In this document: positions 1 through 8,154 of the stretch, piece by piece | How the letters are laid out: every line of letters starts with the position of its first letter | Position numbering within the stretch: the stretch's first letter is position 1 | NCBI GenBank assembly: GCA_003169735.1 | Contig: PNAP01000031.1 | Coordinates: 20,844 to 84,843 of the forward strand | Reading direction: 5' to 3' | DNA from: Chloroflexota bacterium | GTDB taxonomy: Bacteria > Chloroflexota > Limnocylindria > Limnocylindrales > CSP1-4 | DNA: 64,000 nt | Notes under the pieces: generated by a model | Databases searched by the model: none | Seen by the model: only the letters and a program-made list of their open reading frames with translations | Told to the model about the DNA's origin: nothing | Program-made: the position numbers and the translations under genes

Positions 1-518
1 TAGTCGACGAGCCGAACGCCGGCGCCGAAGCGGCTGGCCAGCGCGTCGAGGAAGGCTGGCAGGAACGTCACGTCCTTCTGGGCGAACGGGGCGTTGGCGA
101 TGCGAAGCGTGACGTCGTGCGACTGACCGCCTGGATCGGTGAAGCTGCCGCTCCGTCCGGCCAATGCCTGGTCGAGGGCATTGATGGCTGAGGCCATGGC
201 ATCGGACCCAACGCCATGCAACACCGTGTCCATCTCGGTGGCGGTCTGGCCGACGGCACCCGCACGCGCCATCGAGAGCGCGAGAGCGATGCTGGCGGGC
301 GAGAAGACGAGATTGCCGTCGGTCGCGGCGAGGCGCTTGTAGAAGTCGATGCCGAAGGCGTCGATGGCCGCTGCAGCAGCGTTCGCGTCAGCCGGCGACG
401 CCGAGGCCCGGGCGACATCCGACTTCGCGAGCGCGACGGCTTCTGGTTCGACGGCACTTCCGCAGCCGATCGATGAGACGAGGACGAACGCGACGAGGGC
501 AACGAGTGGGGTCTTCAT
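1..518 (-). CDS. Serpin (serine protease inhibitor), C-terminus cut by window edge
   Basis: The ORF track misses this gene because it runs off the left edge. Read from the ATG at 518, the protein begins MKTPLVALVAFVLVSS and has a Cys at residue 19 in a loose lipobox (SIGC), so it is probably an exported lipoprotein. Residues about 65-95 contain NLVFSPASIALALSMARAGA followed by GQTATEM, the conserved serpin N-terminal signature. Later, residues about 135-172 read LRIANAPFAQKDVTFLPAFL and end in VRLVD, the helix D/strand region of serpins. The reactive-centre loop lies outside the window, so inhibitory status and target cannot be judged. It follows the BadF-type kinase by 25 bp on the same strand and may be read with it. 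Serpins in bacteria usually guard against secreted proteases; that role here is inference. Confidence 0.85.
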   Translation of the reverse strand, partial: MKTPLVALVAFVLVSSIGCGSAVEPEAVALAKSDVARASASPADANAAAAAIDAFGIDFYKRLAATDGNLVFSPASIALALSMARAGAVGQTATEMDTVLHGVGSDAMASAINALDQALAGRSGSFTDPGGQSHDVTLRIANAPFAQKDVTFLPAFLDALASRFGAGVRLVD

Positions 519-543
519 GGCCGAAGGACGGATTCGACGCATG

Positions 544-1626
544 TCAGGTTCCGGGCGGCAGGATCCGCTCGGCGGGTCCGGCACCCGTCACTGCGCCCGC
601 CGCAGCTCCCCCTGAGGCGATCGAGGATGCCGCGATTCCCCCGCGCAGACGGGTCTCAGCGGCGGGCCGGTCCACGATCTCGAGCTGGTCGAGCGCCAGC
701 AGAGCCGCGCCGGTCACCGGCAGCGCATCGAGGGTGACGACCGTGGCCGCCGGCGCGATGGATCGGACACCGGACTCGACGCGGGACTGGAACGCCGGCC
801 CAGCGTTGCGCATGATCGAACCGGCGAGGGTGACCACGACGTCGGTGCTCGAGAGATCGAGGCGTCGGATGGCACCGGCGGCGAACGCGATGACCTCATC
901 GGCCATCGAGGCGACGATGGCCTGCGCCTCTGCATCGCCGGCATGCGCTGCGCCAAGCACGATCGGCGCCAGGCCGCGCACGGCGTCCTCAGCGAGGAGG
1001 TCGGCGTAGAAGGCATTCGTGACGTCCTCCGGCGTGGCCAATCCGAAGTACTCGGGCACCAGTCGCTCGAGCGTCGTCGGGCCGCCACGTCCGTCGCGAG
1101 CACGGGCGGCGGCCGCGAGCCCCTGCCAACCGACCTCCTCGCCGCCGCCCTTGTCGCCGGAGATACGGCCCAACGCAGCGAACCGCGCAACGTCACCGTT
1201 GGGCGCCACGCCGACGGCGTTGATGCCCGCGCCCCCGATGATAGCCACGCCCCACGTCCGATCGGTTCCCGCGCGCAGTGCGGCGAACGCGTCGTTGCGA
1301 AGCATCCCGTGGGCGGTCAGGTGGCGCGCGGCGAGCGCCGAGTCGAGCATCCGCTCGTCGGTCGGAGAGTCGGCGCCGGCCAGGCAGAAGACGCCGTACG
1401 CCGCAGCCGGACGGACACCGACCGCCAGGCCGGCCTCGGCCAGTGCGCGATCGATGAGACTTTCGAGGCGCTCCAGCCCCTCCTCCAGCGGGATCTGCTG
1501 GTGCGAGACGGTCGGGCCGCGAAGGCATGCCAGCACCGTGCCGTCGGCAGCCGCCAGGACCAGGTCGACCTTGGAGTTGCCACCGTCCACGGCCAAGATG
1601 GCGGCCGGCGGCCGAGTCTCGGTCAT
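544..1626 (-). CDS. BadF/BadG/BcrA/BcrD-family ATPase, N-acetylglucosamine-kinase-like
   Basis: The 360-aa protein opens with ILAVDGGNSKVDLVLA (residues 10-25), the phosphate-1 loop of the ASKHA kinase fold. WGVAIIGGAGINAVGV near residue 130 and VVVTLAGSIMRN near residue 265 supply the phosphate-2 and adenosine loops. The length matches the single-chain sugar kinases of this family (eukaryotic-type GlcNAc kinase and relatives) rather than the iron-sulfur activators of dehydratases, because no CxxC cluster motif is visible. The start is the ATG at 1626 with a purine-rich GAGGAGGGGGAGAGGGG run just upstream. It lies beside a GH4 glycosidase and a ROK kinase, so phosphorylation of an amino sugar or related hexose is the likely job; the exact substrate is not determined. 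Confidence 0.82.
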   Translation of the reverse strand: MTETRPPAAILAVDGGNSKVDLVLAAADGTVLACLRGPTVSHQQIPLEEGLERLESLIDRALAEAGLAVGVRPAAAYGVFCLAGADSPTDERMLDSALAARHLTAHGMLRNDAFAALRAGTDRTWGVAIIGGAGINAVGVAPNGDVARFAALGRISGDKGGGEEVGWQGLAAAARARDGRGGPTTLERLVPEYFGLATPEDVTNAFYADLLAEDAVRGLAPIVLGAAHAGDAEAQAIVASMADEVIAFAAGAIRRLDLSSTDVVVTLAGSIMRNAGPAFQSRVESGVRSIAPAATVVTLDALPVTGAALLALDQLEIVDRPAAETRLRGGIAASSIASGGAAAGAVTGAGPAERILPPGT

Positions 1627-1706
1627 CCCCTCTCCCCCTCCTCATCCCAGACCACCACGGTCGCGCCGCAGGGGGCCAACTCTATCCGGCGTTCGGCCTC
1701 GCCCGC

Positions 1707-1907
1707 TCAGCCCGTCAGGCGCAGCCGCAGAGCTTCGGTGTGCCTGGTCATGACCAAGAGGCCGTCATCCGGCCATGCCGAACGCGCGAGATCCCGTTCC
1801 AGGTAGGTCCTCGTCCGGTCACCGCGGACCCACGAGCGGCCGTATTGGGTCGGCTCGCCCGACGAGTCGTAGGCGATGCCCTCGATCTCGAGTCGATAGC
1901 GCACCAT
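1707..1907 (-). CDS. Small conserved-looking hypothetical protein
   Basis: A 66-aa product beginning MVRYRLEIEGIAYD and ending in RHTEALRLRLTG. The ORF track extends it to 1937, but the extension (MRSATDLTRP) looks non-coding and would run further into the divergent promoter space of the GH4 gene, so the second ATG is preferred. Alternating hydrophobic/charged residues suggest a small beta-rich domain; no family recognised. It is transcribed in the same direction as the BadF-type kinase 80 bp downstream and may be its leader gene. Confidence is limited because the call rests on codon character and placement alone. Confidence 0.45.
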   Translation of the reverse strand: MVRYRLEIEGIAYDSSGEPTQYGRSWVRGDRTRTYLERDLARSAWPDDGLLVMTRHTEALRLRLTG

Positions 1908-1950
1908 GGGTCGTGTCAAGTCGGTCGCCGATCTCACTCAAGGAGGCTCG

Positions 1951-3222
1951 ATGGGCCTGAAGTTGGCCATCGTCGGTGGCGGAAGCACCTACACGCCGGA
2001 GTTGATCGAGGGCATCGCCGCTCGATCGGCCGTCCTGCCGGTCGATGAGCTGGTCCTCCTCGATCCCGACCTGGAACGGCAGGCGGTGGTCGCCGGCCTC
2101 GCGCGACGGATCCTCGCGCGGACGGGTAGCTCGGTCACGCTGGTCGAGACGGCGGATGAGCATCGCGCCCTTGACGGGGCCGACTTCGTCTTGCTCCAAC
2201 TGCGCGTCGGCGGCCAGGCGACACGCCTCGTGGACGAGACGCTGCCACTGCGATTCGGCTGCATCGGCCAGGAGACGACCGGGCCGGGCGGTTTCGCCAA
2301 GGCGCTCCGGACGGTCCCCGTGGTGATGGCGCTGGCCGACGAGGTGCGTCGACGTTCGGCAAAGGATGCCTGGCTCATCGACTTCACCAACCCGGTGGGC
2401 ATCGTGACGCAGGCGCTGCTGGATGCCGGGCATCGCGCCATCGGCCTATGCAATGTGGCCATCGGCATGCAGCGGACGCTCGCCGCACACTTCGGGATAT
2501 CGCCGGAGCGCGTCGAGCTGGAGCACGTTGGCTTGAACCACCTGACATGGGTACGGGCGGTGCGCGTGGACGGCGTCGATCGGTTGCCGGAGTTGCTGGT
2601 CAGCGGCGCCGAGGCGGTCATGGACGAGGACGAGATGCCCATCGAGCTGATGCGGACGCTCGGGGCCATCCCGTCCTACTACCTCCGCTACTACTACTTC
2701 ACGGGTGCGGTGCTCGAGGAACAGCGCCACGAACCGAGCCGCGCCGAGGAGGTGATGCGCATCGAGGCGGAGTTGCTGGACCTCTATCGCGACCCGACCC
2801 TCGATCGAAAGCCGGCGCTGCTGGAGAAGCGCGGCGGCGCCTTCTACAGCGAGGCGGCCGCGCAGCTCATCACCTCGCTCCACAACGGGACGGGCGACGT
2901 GCAGGTGGTCGACGTGCGCGGTGGAGGCGCGTTCCCGGACCTGCCACCCGATTCCGTCGTCGAGGTGCCCGCCCGGATCACCCGGGATGGCGCGATGCCC
3001 GTGACGGTCGCGCCGCTCGCGCCGGAGCTGCGCGGGCTGGTCCAACATGCCAAGGCCTATGAGCAACTGACCATCGCGGCCGCCATGAGCGGCGACCGCC
3101 AGGTCGCTCTGAAGGCGCTGATGACCAATCCCCTGGTCCCCGACGCGCCGACGGCGATCGGCCTGCTCGATGCCATCCTGACGACCGATCGGGCGCATCT
3201 CCCGCGCTTCTGGCGTTCGTGA
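1951..3222 (+). CDS. Glycoside hydrolase family 4 (6-phospho-beta-glucosidase-like)
   Basis: A 423-aa NAD- and metal-dependent glycosidase. The N-terminal GGGSTYTPELIEG (residues 9-21) is the GH4 dinucleotide-binding signature, GLCNVAIG at about 164-171 carries the metal-ligand Cys, and GLNHLTW near 193 carries the metal-ligand His. GH4 enzymes cleave 6-phospho-glycosides by an oxidation-elimination mechanism in the cytoplasm. The track start at 1906 is too early: the ATG at 1951 is preceded by a perfect AGGAGG at 1941-1946 and begins MGLKLAIVGGG as the family does. Its stop overlaps the GTG of the ROK kinase (GTGA), so the two are translationally coupled. Beta-glucoside versus other 6-phospho sugars cannot be resolved from sequence alone. 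Confidence 0.9.
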   Translation: MGLKLAIVGGGSTYTPELIEGIAARSAVLPVDELVLLDPDLERQAVVAGLARRILARTGSSVTLVETADEHRALDGADFVLLQLRVGGQATRLVDETLPLRFGCIGQETTGPGGFAKALRTVPVVMALADEVRRRSAKDAWLIDFTNPVGIVTQALLDAGHRAIGLCNVAIGMQRTLAAHFGISPERVELEHVGLNHLTWVRAVRVDGVDRLPELLVSGAEAVMDEDEMPIELMRTLGAIPSYYLRYYYFTGAVLEEQRHEPSRAEEVMRIEAELLDLYRDPTLDRKPALLEKRGGAFYSEAAAQLITSLHNGTGDVQVVDVRGGGAFPDLPPDSVVEVPARITRDGAMPVTVAPLAPELRGLVQHAKAYEQLTIAAAMSGDRQVALKALMTNPLVPDAPTAIGLLDAILTTDRAHLPRFWRS

Positions 3223-4181
3223 AGAGGGCGGGCGCGGGCGAGCGATACATCGTCGGCATCGACCTCGGTGGCACGAACCTTCGCGGGGCGCTCGCCGATG
3301 ATTCAGGTGAGATCCTGGGCGAGCTGCGCGAGCCGACTGCGCAGGGATCGGCCGAGGTGATGATCGGCCAGGTGGCCGCGCTGGTCGAACGGCTGGCCGA
3401 GGGTCACGCCGTTGCGGCCGTGGGCGTCAGCGCGGCGGTGGCCGTCGACCCGGAGACCGGCGCGGTCGATTCGACCGCCAACGTTCCCGGCCTCGCGGGC
3501 GTGAGGCTGGCCGCGGAGCTGGAGCGCGCCATCGGCCACCCGGTCGTGGTCGCGAACGATGCCGATCTGGCGGCGCTCGCCGAGGGTCGCTCGGGCGTCG
3601 CTGTCGGCGTTCGCGACTACGTGGTGATCGCCATCGGGACCGGTATCGGGATGGGCATCGTCGCCAACGGGGAGTTGCGCCGCGGCTGGCGCGGCATGGC
3701 CGGCGAGATCGGCTTGGTGCCGATGCCGGACGGATCGAACTACGAAGCGGCGGCCGCCGGTCCGGCGCTCCGAGCCCGGATCGCCGAGGGCGTGGCGTGG
3801 TCCGCCGGGACGAGGCTATCGGCCGAGGCTTCGCTCTCGGACCTGATCGAGGCTGCGGAGCTGGCCGACCCCGTGGCTGCCCGGATCCTCGCCGAACAAG
3901 TTCGGCTCGTCGCCTGGGGCATCGCCACCGCCGCGTTCATCGTCGACCCTGAGCTGGTCATCCTCAGCGGCGGCATCGGCGCCGTCCCGGGCCTGCTTGA
4001 CCCGGTGCGCGCCGCCGTCGGCGCGCTGATGAGCCTCCCGCCGCGCATCGAGACGAGTGCCCTGGGCGATCGCGGACCGTTGCTCGGCGCGCTGGATGCG
4101 GCCGCGTCCCTGGGGCGCAGCGCGTCCCTGGAACATGGCCGGACCGCGCGCCCGGTCATCGACCGGGCAGGATCCCGCTGA
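3219..4181 (+). CDS. ROK-family sugar kinase (glucokinase-like)
   Basis: The 320-aa product starts at GTG 3219, overlapping the GH4 stop. IVGIDLGGTNLRGAL (residues 11-25) is the ATP phosphate loop, VVVANDADLAALAEG near 108-122 has the catalytic Asp region, and VIAIGTGIGMGIVANG near 136-151 and ILSGGIG near 246 complete the fold. The ROK zinc motif CxCGxxGCxE is absent: the stretch after GEIGLVPMPDGS goes straight to NYEAAAAG. This resembles a zinc-less ROK kinase. It should phosphorylate the hexose set free by the neighbouring glycosidase. Its 3' end overlaps the convergent BioD/DRTGG gene by 26 bp. Confidence 0.85.
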   Translation: MKRAGAGERYIVGIDLGGTNLRGALADDSGEILGELREPTAQGSAEVMIGQVAALVERLAEGHAVAAVGVSAAVAVDPETGAVDSTANVPGLAGVRLAAELERAIGHPVVVANDADLAALAEGRSGVAVGVRDYVVIAIGTGIGMGIVANGELRRGWRGMAGEIGLVPMPDGSNYEAAAAGPALRARIAEGVAWSAGTRLSAEASLSDLIEAAELADPVAARILAEQVRLVAWGIATAAFIVDPELVILSGGIGAVPGLLDPVRAAVGALMSLPPRIETSALGDRGPLLGALDAAASLGRSASLEHGRTARPVIDRAGSR

Positions 4182-5442
4182 CCCGGCCGAGGCGGCGGAC
4201 GCTTCGGCCGATGAGGGAGCCGGCTTTGCGCGGCACGGTCGGCAGGGTCGGCCGCGGGAGGACGCCGGATGAACGGCCGGCCTGGAACCGCTCCAGCAAC
4301 CCATCGACATCGAGATTCTCGGAGACGAGGTTCCGGATGAGGGCGATCTTGGCGGTATCCGATGGGTGCGTCTTGACCAGCAGGTCGTGGACATTCGACG
4401 CAGCGCGGTACGTGTCCTCGGCGACGAGGTAGGCGAAGAGGCCCGAGGAGCGGATCGCCTCGAGGTCGTGCTGGCGCGGCCGGTAACCGCCCGTGAAGAC
4501 CATCCCGGCCAACTCGATCGAGGACGGATCGCTGGCGGCGCGGCCGAATCGAGAGCGGCCGCGCAATCGATCGAGCAGGCCCGGCTGGGAGTGGATGCGG
4601 CGCTGCATCCGGTTGGCGGCGATGGTCGCCTGGATGACATCCTCGCGATCGCCCGGCACGATCAGCAGACTTCCCGGGCCGATCCGCTCAAGAAGATGAC
4701 GCGGCTGCATAGCACCGATGGCGACATGCTCGATGGCGCGGCCGAGATCGTTGCCCTCGTTGAGCACCTCGCCGGGCATCTGCTCGACGAGCATGGTCAG
4801 CGTCGGGTTGGAGAGGAGCGGCCGGTACGGGATCGTGCCGAGCAGGTCGATGCCGTGACGGGCCAGGCCCCTGCGCAGGATGTCCGGCAGGCTCGGATGG
4901 GCGTCCGCATCGACCTTGTTGACGACCGCGCCGACGACATCGACCCCGTGGCGCGCGAAGAGCGCCCGGTTGAGGACGATCTCATCGATCGGCCGGCCGA
5001 CGCCCGCCTCGCTGATGATCACGACCGGCGCGCCGAGCATCGAGGCGACCTCGGCGTTGGAAAGCCCGATGACCGCGCCCACGCCCGCATGCCCCGTGCC
5101 CTCCACGAGGATGACCTCCCGACCTTCGGCGACGCGCCGATGGGCGGTCCTGATGCGAGCCCCGAGATCCTCGACGACCTCGCCCGAGATGAAGGCCTTG
5201 GTGAAGCCGCGCGGGATATGGATCGGGCTCATCGCCTCGAGCGGATCGGTGATGCCGAAGACGCTGCGCACGAGGATGGCGTCCTCGTCGGCGGGCACAC
5301 CATCGACGACGTCGTAGCGCTGCCCGACCGGCTTGATGAAGCCGGTCTTGAGGCCGCGATCGATGAGCGCGGCGAACAGCCCGAGGGAGACGGTCGTCTT
5401 GCCGCGGTTCATGCCGGTCGCGGCGAGATAGACCTGGCGCAT
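4156..5442 (-). CDS. BioD-like AAA protein with DRTGG domain (Pta N-terminal-like)
   Basis: A 428-aa protein. Residues 5-25 read YLAATGMNRGKTTVSLG, a P-loop of the dethiobiotin-synthetase/cobyrinate-synthase type, and IKPVG follows near residue 37 as in BioD. VVIISEAGVGRPIDEIVLN near 148 gives the switch region. The C-terminal half contains LLIVPGDREDVIQATIAANR near 235, typical of the DRTGG domain found in the N-terminal regulatory part of long phosphotransacetylases. No catalytic Pta domain follows, so this is a stand-alone P-loop plus DRTGG protein of unproven function. The track lists a TTG one codon earlier; ATG 5442 is preferred because TACTCT lies exactly 6 nt upstream. Confidence 0.8.
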   Translation of the reverse strand: MRQVYLAATGMNRGKTTVSLGLFAALIDRGLKTGFIKPVGQRYDVVDGVPADEDAILVRSVFGITDPLEAMSPIHIPRGFTKAFISGEVVEDLGARIRTAHRRVAEGREVILVEGTGHAGVGAVIGLSNAEVASMLGAPVVIISEAGVGRPIDEIVLNRALFARHGVDVVGAVVNKVDADAHPSLPDILRRGLARHGIDLLGTIPYRPLLSNPTLTMLVEQMPGEVLNEGNDLGRAIEHVAIGAMQPRHLLERIGPGSLLIVPGDREDVIQATIAANRMQRRIHSQPGLLDRLRGRSRFGRAASDPSSIELAGMVFTGGYRPRQHDLEAIRSSGLFAYLVAEDTYRAASNVHDLLVKTHPSDTAKIALIRNLVSENLDVDGLLERFQAGRSSGVLPRPTLPTVPRKAGSLIGRSVRRLGRVSGILPGR

Positions 5443-5448
5443 CAATGG

Positions 5449-5454
5449 AGAGTA
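5449..5454 (-). promoter_or_regulatory. -10 box TACTCT, leaderless-type
   Basis: TACTCT sits 6 nt before the ATG at 5442. With initiation about 7 nt downstream of the -10 box the transcript would start at or next to the start codon. No -35 element is evident. Confidence 0.55.
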
Positions 5455-5530
5455 GCGCCGCGCCGCGGGCTGAGCGGCCGAAGTGGCGCTCGACGCGGCG
5501 CGCGGAGCGGCGCCGCTCGCCGCTCGCGGA

Positions 5531-6142
5531 TCAGCTGCGGTCGCGTGCCAGTTGCTTGCGCTCGATGAGGGCGATGGCGTCCTTGATGCGCGTCAATGTC
5601 TCGGCATCGACGGTTTCGGCGTCCGTGTGCGGCCCGAGCCGATCGAGCAGGTCGGCGATGAGGCCGTAGAAGACACCCGCATCGGCCAGGAAGAACTGTG
5701 GCTCGTTGTTGTACCGGACGAGGGTCAGGCGGCCCTGGAGCACGCGGCGGTCCTCGACATGGGCGATCTGGGTCGAGAAGTTGTGGCCCTGGATGCCGTC
5801 GGGGTTGTTGAGGAAGTTGAGCGCGTTGTCGATGGCCAGGCCGAAGCGGGCGCGCCATGCGACCAAGCGCTCATGGACCTCGGCCGGGATCTGCACCTCG
5901 GCGACCTGGTCGAAGACCTCGGGCGTGACCGTCAGCAGCCCCACCAGCGTCGTCCCGGCGCGCGCGCCAAGCATGACCTGGAGCGACCGCTCGAGGGTGA
6001 AGACCTCCGAGTCGAAGCGCGGGCTGGTGATGACGTCCGTAAGCAGATCCTCGACGTTGTCGAGCACGCCCGGCTCGGTCACCGAGTTCGCGAGGTGGAG
6101 GATCTCCTCCTTGAACAGGAACTGTTCTTCGTGGTCGAGCAT
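5531..6142 (-). CDS. Hypothetical protein, function unknown
   Basis: A 203-aa protein beginning MLDHEEQFLFKEEILHLANS. It is largely helical, rich in Leu/Val and acidic residues, without signal peptide, membrane segment or catalytic motif that I recognise. The middle holds AIDNALNFLNNPDGIQGHNFSTQ and a conserved-looking RYNNEPQFFLADAG segment, which argue for a genuine folded protein rather than a spurious ORF. TACCAT lies 9 nt upstream of the ATG, near the leaderless pattern seen elsewhere. It is 88 bp upstream of, and co-directional with, the BioD/DRTGG gene, so the two may be co-transcribed. Confidence 0.7.
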   Translation of the reverse strand: MLDHEEQFLFKEEILHLANSVTEPGVLDNVEDLLTDVITSPRFDSEVFTLERSLQVMLGARAGTTLVGLLTVTPEVFDQVAEVQIPAEVHERLVAWRARFGLAIDNALNFLNNPDGIQGHNFSTQIAHVEDRRVLQGRLTLVRYNNEPQFFLADAGVFYGLIADLLDRLGPHTDAETVDAETLTRIKDAIALIERKQLARDRS

Positions 6143-6275
6143 GGCCCGCCGATGGTAGCACCGGGTTCCTGCCGGACCCAGACCGACTCATGGTGCGACG
6201 CGGCGCTCGATGGCACCGACCACGATTGGTTCGAAACGGGTTGGTGTTCCTGGCTTGCCGTCTTGGCGCTCCCGT

Positions 6276-6388
6276 CGAGCCCATGTTGGTCGATGGCATC
6301 GAGCAGTTCCCGCTCGAAGGCGGCCCGAAACCGTGGATCGGTGGTCGTCGCGTCGTCCCGAGCCGATCCTGGTCGATGGCATGGAGCA
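6276..6388. repeat. Imperfect 30-bp direct repeat, two copies 83 bp apart
   Basis: Copies at 6276-6305 and 6359-6388 share 26 of 30 bases, with the exact core TGGTCGATGGCAT. The shared core also appears in part near 6205. No known element is recognised. Confidence 0.6.
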
Positions 6389-6693
6389 CTCGCCGTTAGG
6401 GAGGGTCGCCGGCTACTTCCCGTCAGCCAGTTCTCGCCGGAGTGATAAGGAAGGTCGGGGCGCCGGACCCAGGGTTTCGGCGAGTCAGTCGCGGCCATCG
6501 ACGCTCAGCTCGATCGTGATTCGGGCAAGGCCGACCGATTCGAGCCCCGACATCTTACTTTGCACTTTGCCCACTGCTGGCTGACGGGAACCCGGTGGTT
6601 GCTGACGAATGTCTGTCGGTACGGACCGACGTCATGCCGGGCGGACTCACGGCAGGAGACAGTCGATCTCAGAACGTCGCGGCGGACACCGAA

Positions 6694-6720
6694 CGACGCG
6701 GCAGGTTCGCTGCCGCGTCG
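6694..6720 (-). terminator. Hairpin downstream of gdhA
   Basis: CGACGCGGCAG and CTGCCGCGTCG form a perfect 11-bp stem around GTTCG, 31 bp past the gdhA stop on the minus strand. No T-tract follows, so it may act as a 3'-end stabiliser or a rho-assisted terminator rather than a classic intrinsic one. Confidence 0.5.
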
Positions 6721-6751
6721 TCGGGAGGGAGGACCGGGGAAGGACCGCTCT

Positions 6752-8017
6752 CTACGGGTAGAGGCCACGCAGCGCGGTCGCCGAGGCGACGCGATCCACG
6801 GCCAGCAGATAGGCGGCCATACGCATGTTGACCGATTCACGAAGGGACATGGTCAGCACTTCCTTGAAGGAACGGACCATGATCTCCTTGAGCTTGCTGT
6901 TGACGTAACCCTCGGACCACTGATCGCGGTTGAGGTCCTGGACCCACTCGAAGTAACTGACCGTGACGCCGCCGGCGTTGCACAGGATGTCGGGGATCAG
7001 GAAGACGCCGCGCTCGAAGAGGATGTCGTCCGCCTCGGGCGTCGTCGGGCCGTTGGCGGCCTCGGCCACGATCTTGGCCTTGATGTTGGCCGCGTTGCGT
7101 GCCGAGATCTGGTTCTCGAGCGCGGCCGGGATGAGGATGTCGCAATCCACCTCGAGCAGGGCCGGGTTGCTGATGGATTGGGCGCCGGGGAACCCGACCA
7201 CGGTGCCGTGCTCGGCCTTCCAGGCGATGACGCGCGCGACATCGAGGCCCTTGGCGTTGTGGATGCCGCCGGACGAGTCGGAGACGGCGACGACCGTCGC
7301 GCCCTGTTCGGCGATGAGCGTGGCAGCGATCGAGCCGGCGTTGCCGAAGCCCTGAACGGCCACGCGCGCGCTCTTGAGATCCATGCCCAGGTGCTGCGCG
7401 GCTTCGACGATGCAGAAGACGGCGCCGCGAGCGGTCGCCTCATTGCGACCTTCGGAGCCGCCCAGGCTGATGGGCTTGCCGGTGACGACACCCGGCACGG
7501 TGTACCCGACATGCATCGAGTACGTGTCCATGATCCAGGCCATCGTCTGGGAGTTGGTGTTGACGTCCGGCGCCGGGATGTCCTTCTCGGGGCCGATCAG
7601 GACGCTGATCTCCGTCGCGTAACGGCGGGTCAGACCCTCCAGCTCACGCTGGCTCAGCTTCTTCGGGTCGACGATGACGCCGCCCTTGCCGCCGCCGTAC
7701 GGGATGCCGACCACGGCGCACTTCCAGGTCATCCACATGGACAGTGCCTTGACCTCGTCAAGCGACACGTCCTGGTGGTAACGGATGCCGCCTTTGGCCG
7801 GTCCGCGGCCGAGATTGTGCTGGACGCGATAGCCGGTGAAGACCTTGACCGTGCCATCGTCCAATTTGACCGGGAAATGGACGGTCAACTCACGTCGCGG
7901 CTCCCGCAGGACCTGACGCAGTCCTGGGTCCAGGTTCAGCTTCTCAGCGGCTAGGTCGAACTGGCGTTGCGCCACATGCCATGGGTTGATAGCAGCGGTG
8001 GCCTGCTCCGTAGTCAT
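6752..8017 (-). CDS. gdhA: Glu/Leu/Phe/Val dehydrogenase (glutamate dehydrogenase)
   Basis: A 421-aa NAD(P)-dependent glutamate dehydrogenase of the hexameric type, converting glutamate to 2-oxoglutarate plus ammonium or the reverse. GPAKGGIRYHQDVS near residues 82-95 is the substrate-binding signature, PYGGGKGGV near 118 carries the catalytic Lys, and ARVAVQGFGNAGS near 215 is the Rossmann nucleotide loop. The track start at 8110 adds 31 residues of low-complexity sequence; the ATG at 8017 (MTTEQATAAINPWHVAQ) has GGAGGG upstream and gives the family's usual length. A possible promoter (TACACT at 8102-8107) would leave a leader of about 80 nt, unlike most genes here. Confidence 0.93.
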   Translation of the reverse strand: MTTEQATAAINPWHVAQRQFDLAAEKLNLDPGLRQVLREPRRELTVHFPVKLDDGTVKVFTGYRVQHNLGRGPAKGGIRYHQDVSLDEVKALSMWMTWKCAVVGIPYGGGKGGVIVDPKKLSQRELEGLTRRYATEISVLIGPEKDIPAPDVNTNSQTMAWIMDTYSMHVGYTVPGVVTGKPISLGGSEGRNEATARGAVFCIVEAAQHLGMDLKSARVAVQGFGNAGSIAATLIAEQGATVVAVSDSSGGIHNAKGLDVARVIAWKAEHGTVVGFPGAQSISNPALLEVDCDILIPAALENQISARNAANIKAKIVAEAANGPTTPEADDILFERGVFLIPDILCNAGGVTVSYFEWVQDLNRDQWSEGYVNSKLKEIMVRSFKEVLTMSLRESVNMRMAAYLLAVDRVASATALRGLYP

Positions 8018-8101
8018 GGGAATGGGGACCCTCCAAGCGCGAGCGCCGAGCCCGGAAAGCGCGGTCGGGCGGGCTGGCTCGCTTAGGTTCGAAGCGGCCG
8101 A

Positions 8102-8107
8102 AGTGTA
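8102..8107 (-). promoter_or_regulatory. Candidate -10 box TACACT for gdhA
   Basis: TACACT lies about 85 nt upstream of the gdhA ATG. If used, it leaves a GC-rich leader (8018-8095) containing the Shine-Dalgarno GGAGGG, in contrast to the leaderless genes around it. Confidence 0.35.
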
Positions 8108-8154
8108 CACCGGCCCGAGCTCGCCACGACCTGCCGAAGGTCACGACTCAGGCG

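Larger units (their letters stand above)
6143..6751. other. 609-bp region without a convincing gene
   Basis: The short ORFs listed here on both strands have random-looking, Arg/Ser/Pro-rich translations and shift frame relative to each other. The region holds an imperfect 30-bp direct repeat (6276 and 6359), a partial third copy near 6205, and a strong hairpin at 6694-6720. In two minus-strand frames the repeat reads LLDAIDQHGL and MLHAIDQDRL, which could be the trace of a decayed repeated coding sequence. Confidence 0.5.

Noticed and set aside
4366-5568. 400-aa plus-strand ORF
   Set aside because: Antisense to the BioD/DRTGG gene; translation is Arg/Asp/Ala-rich with no motif, while the minus strand has a clear P-loop and DRTGG block.
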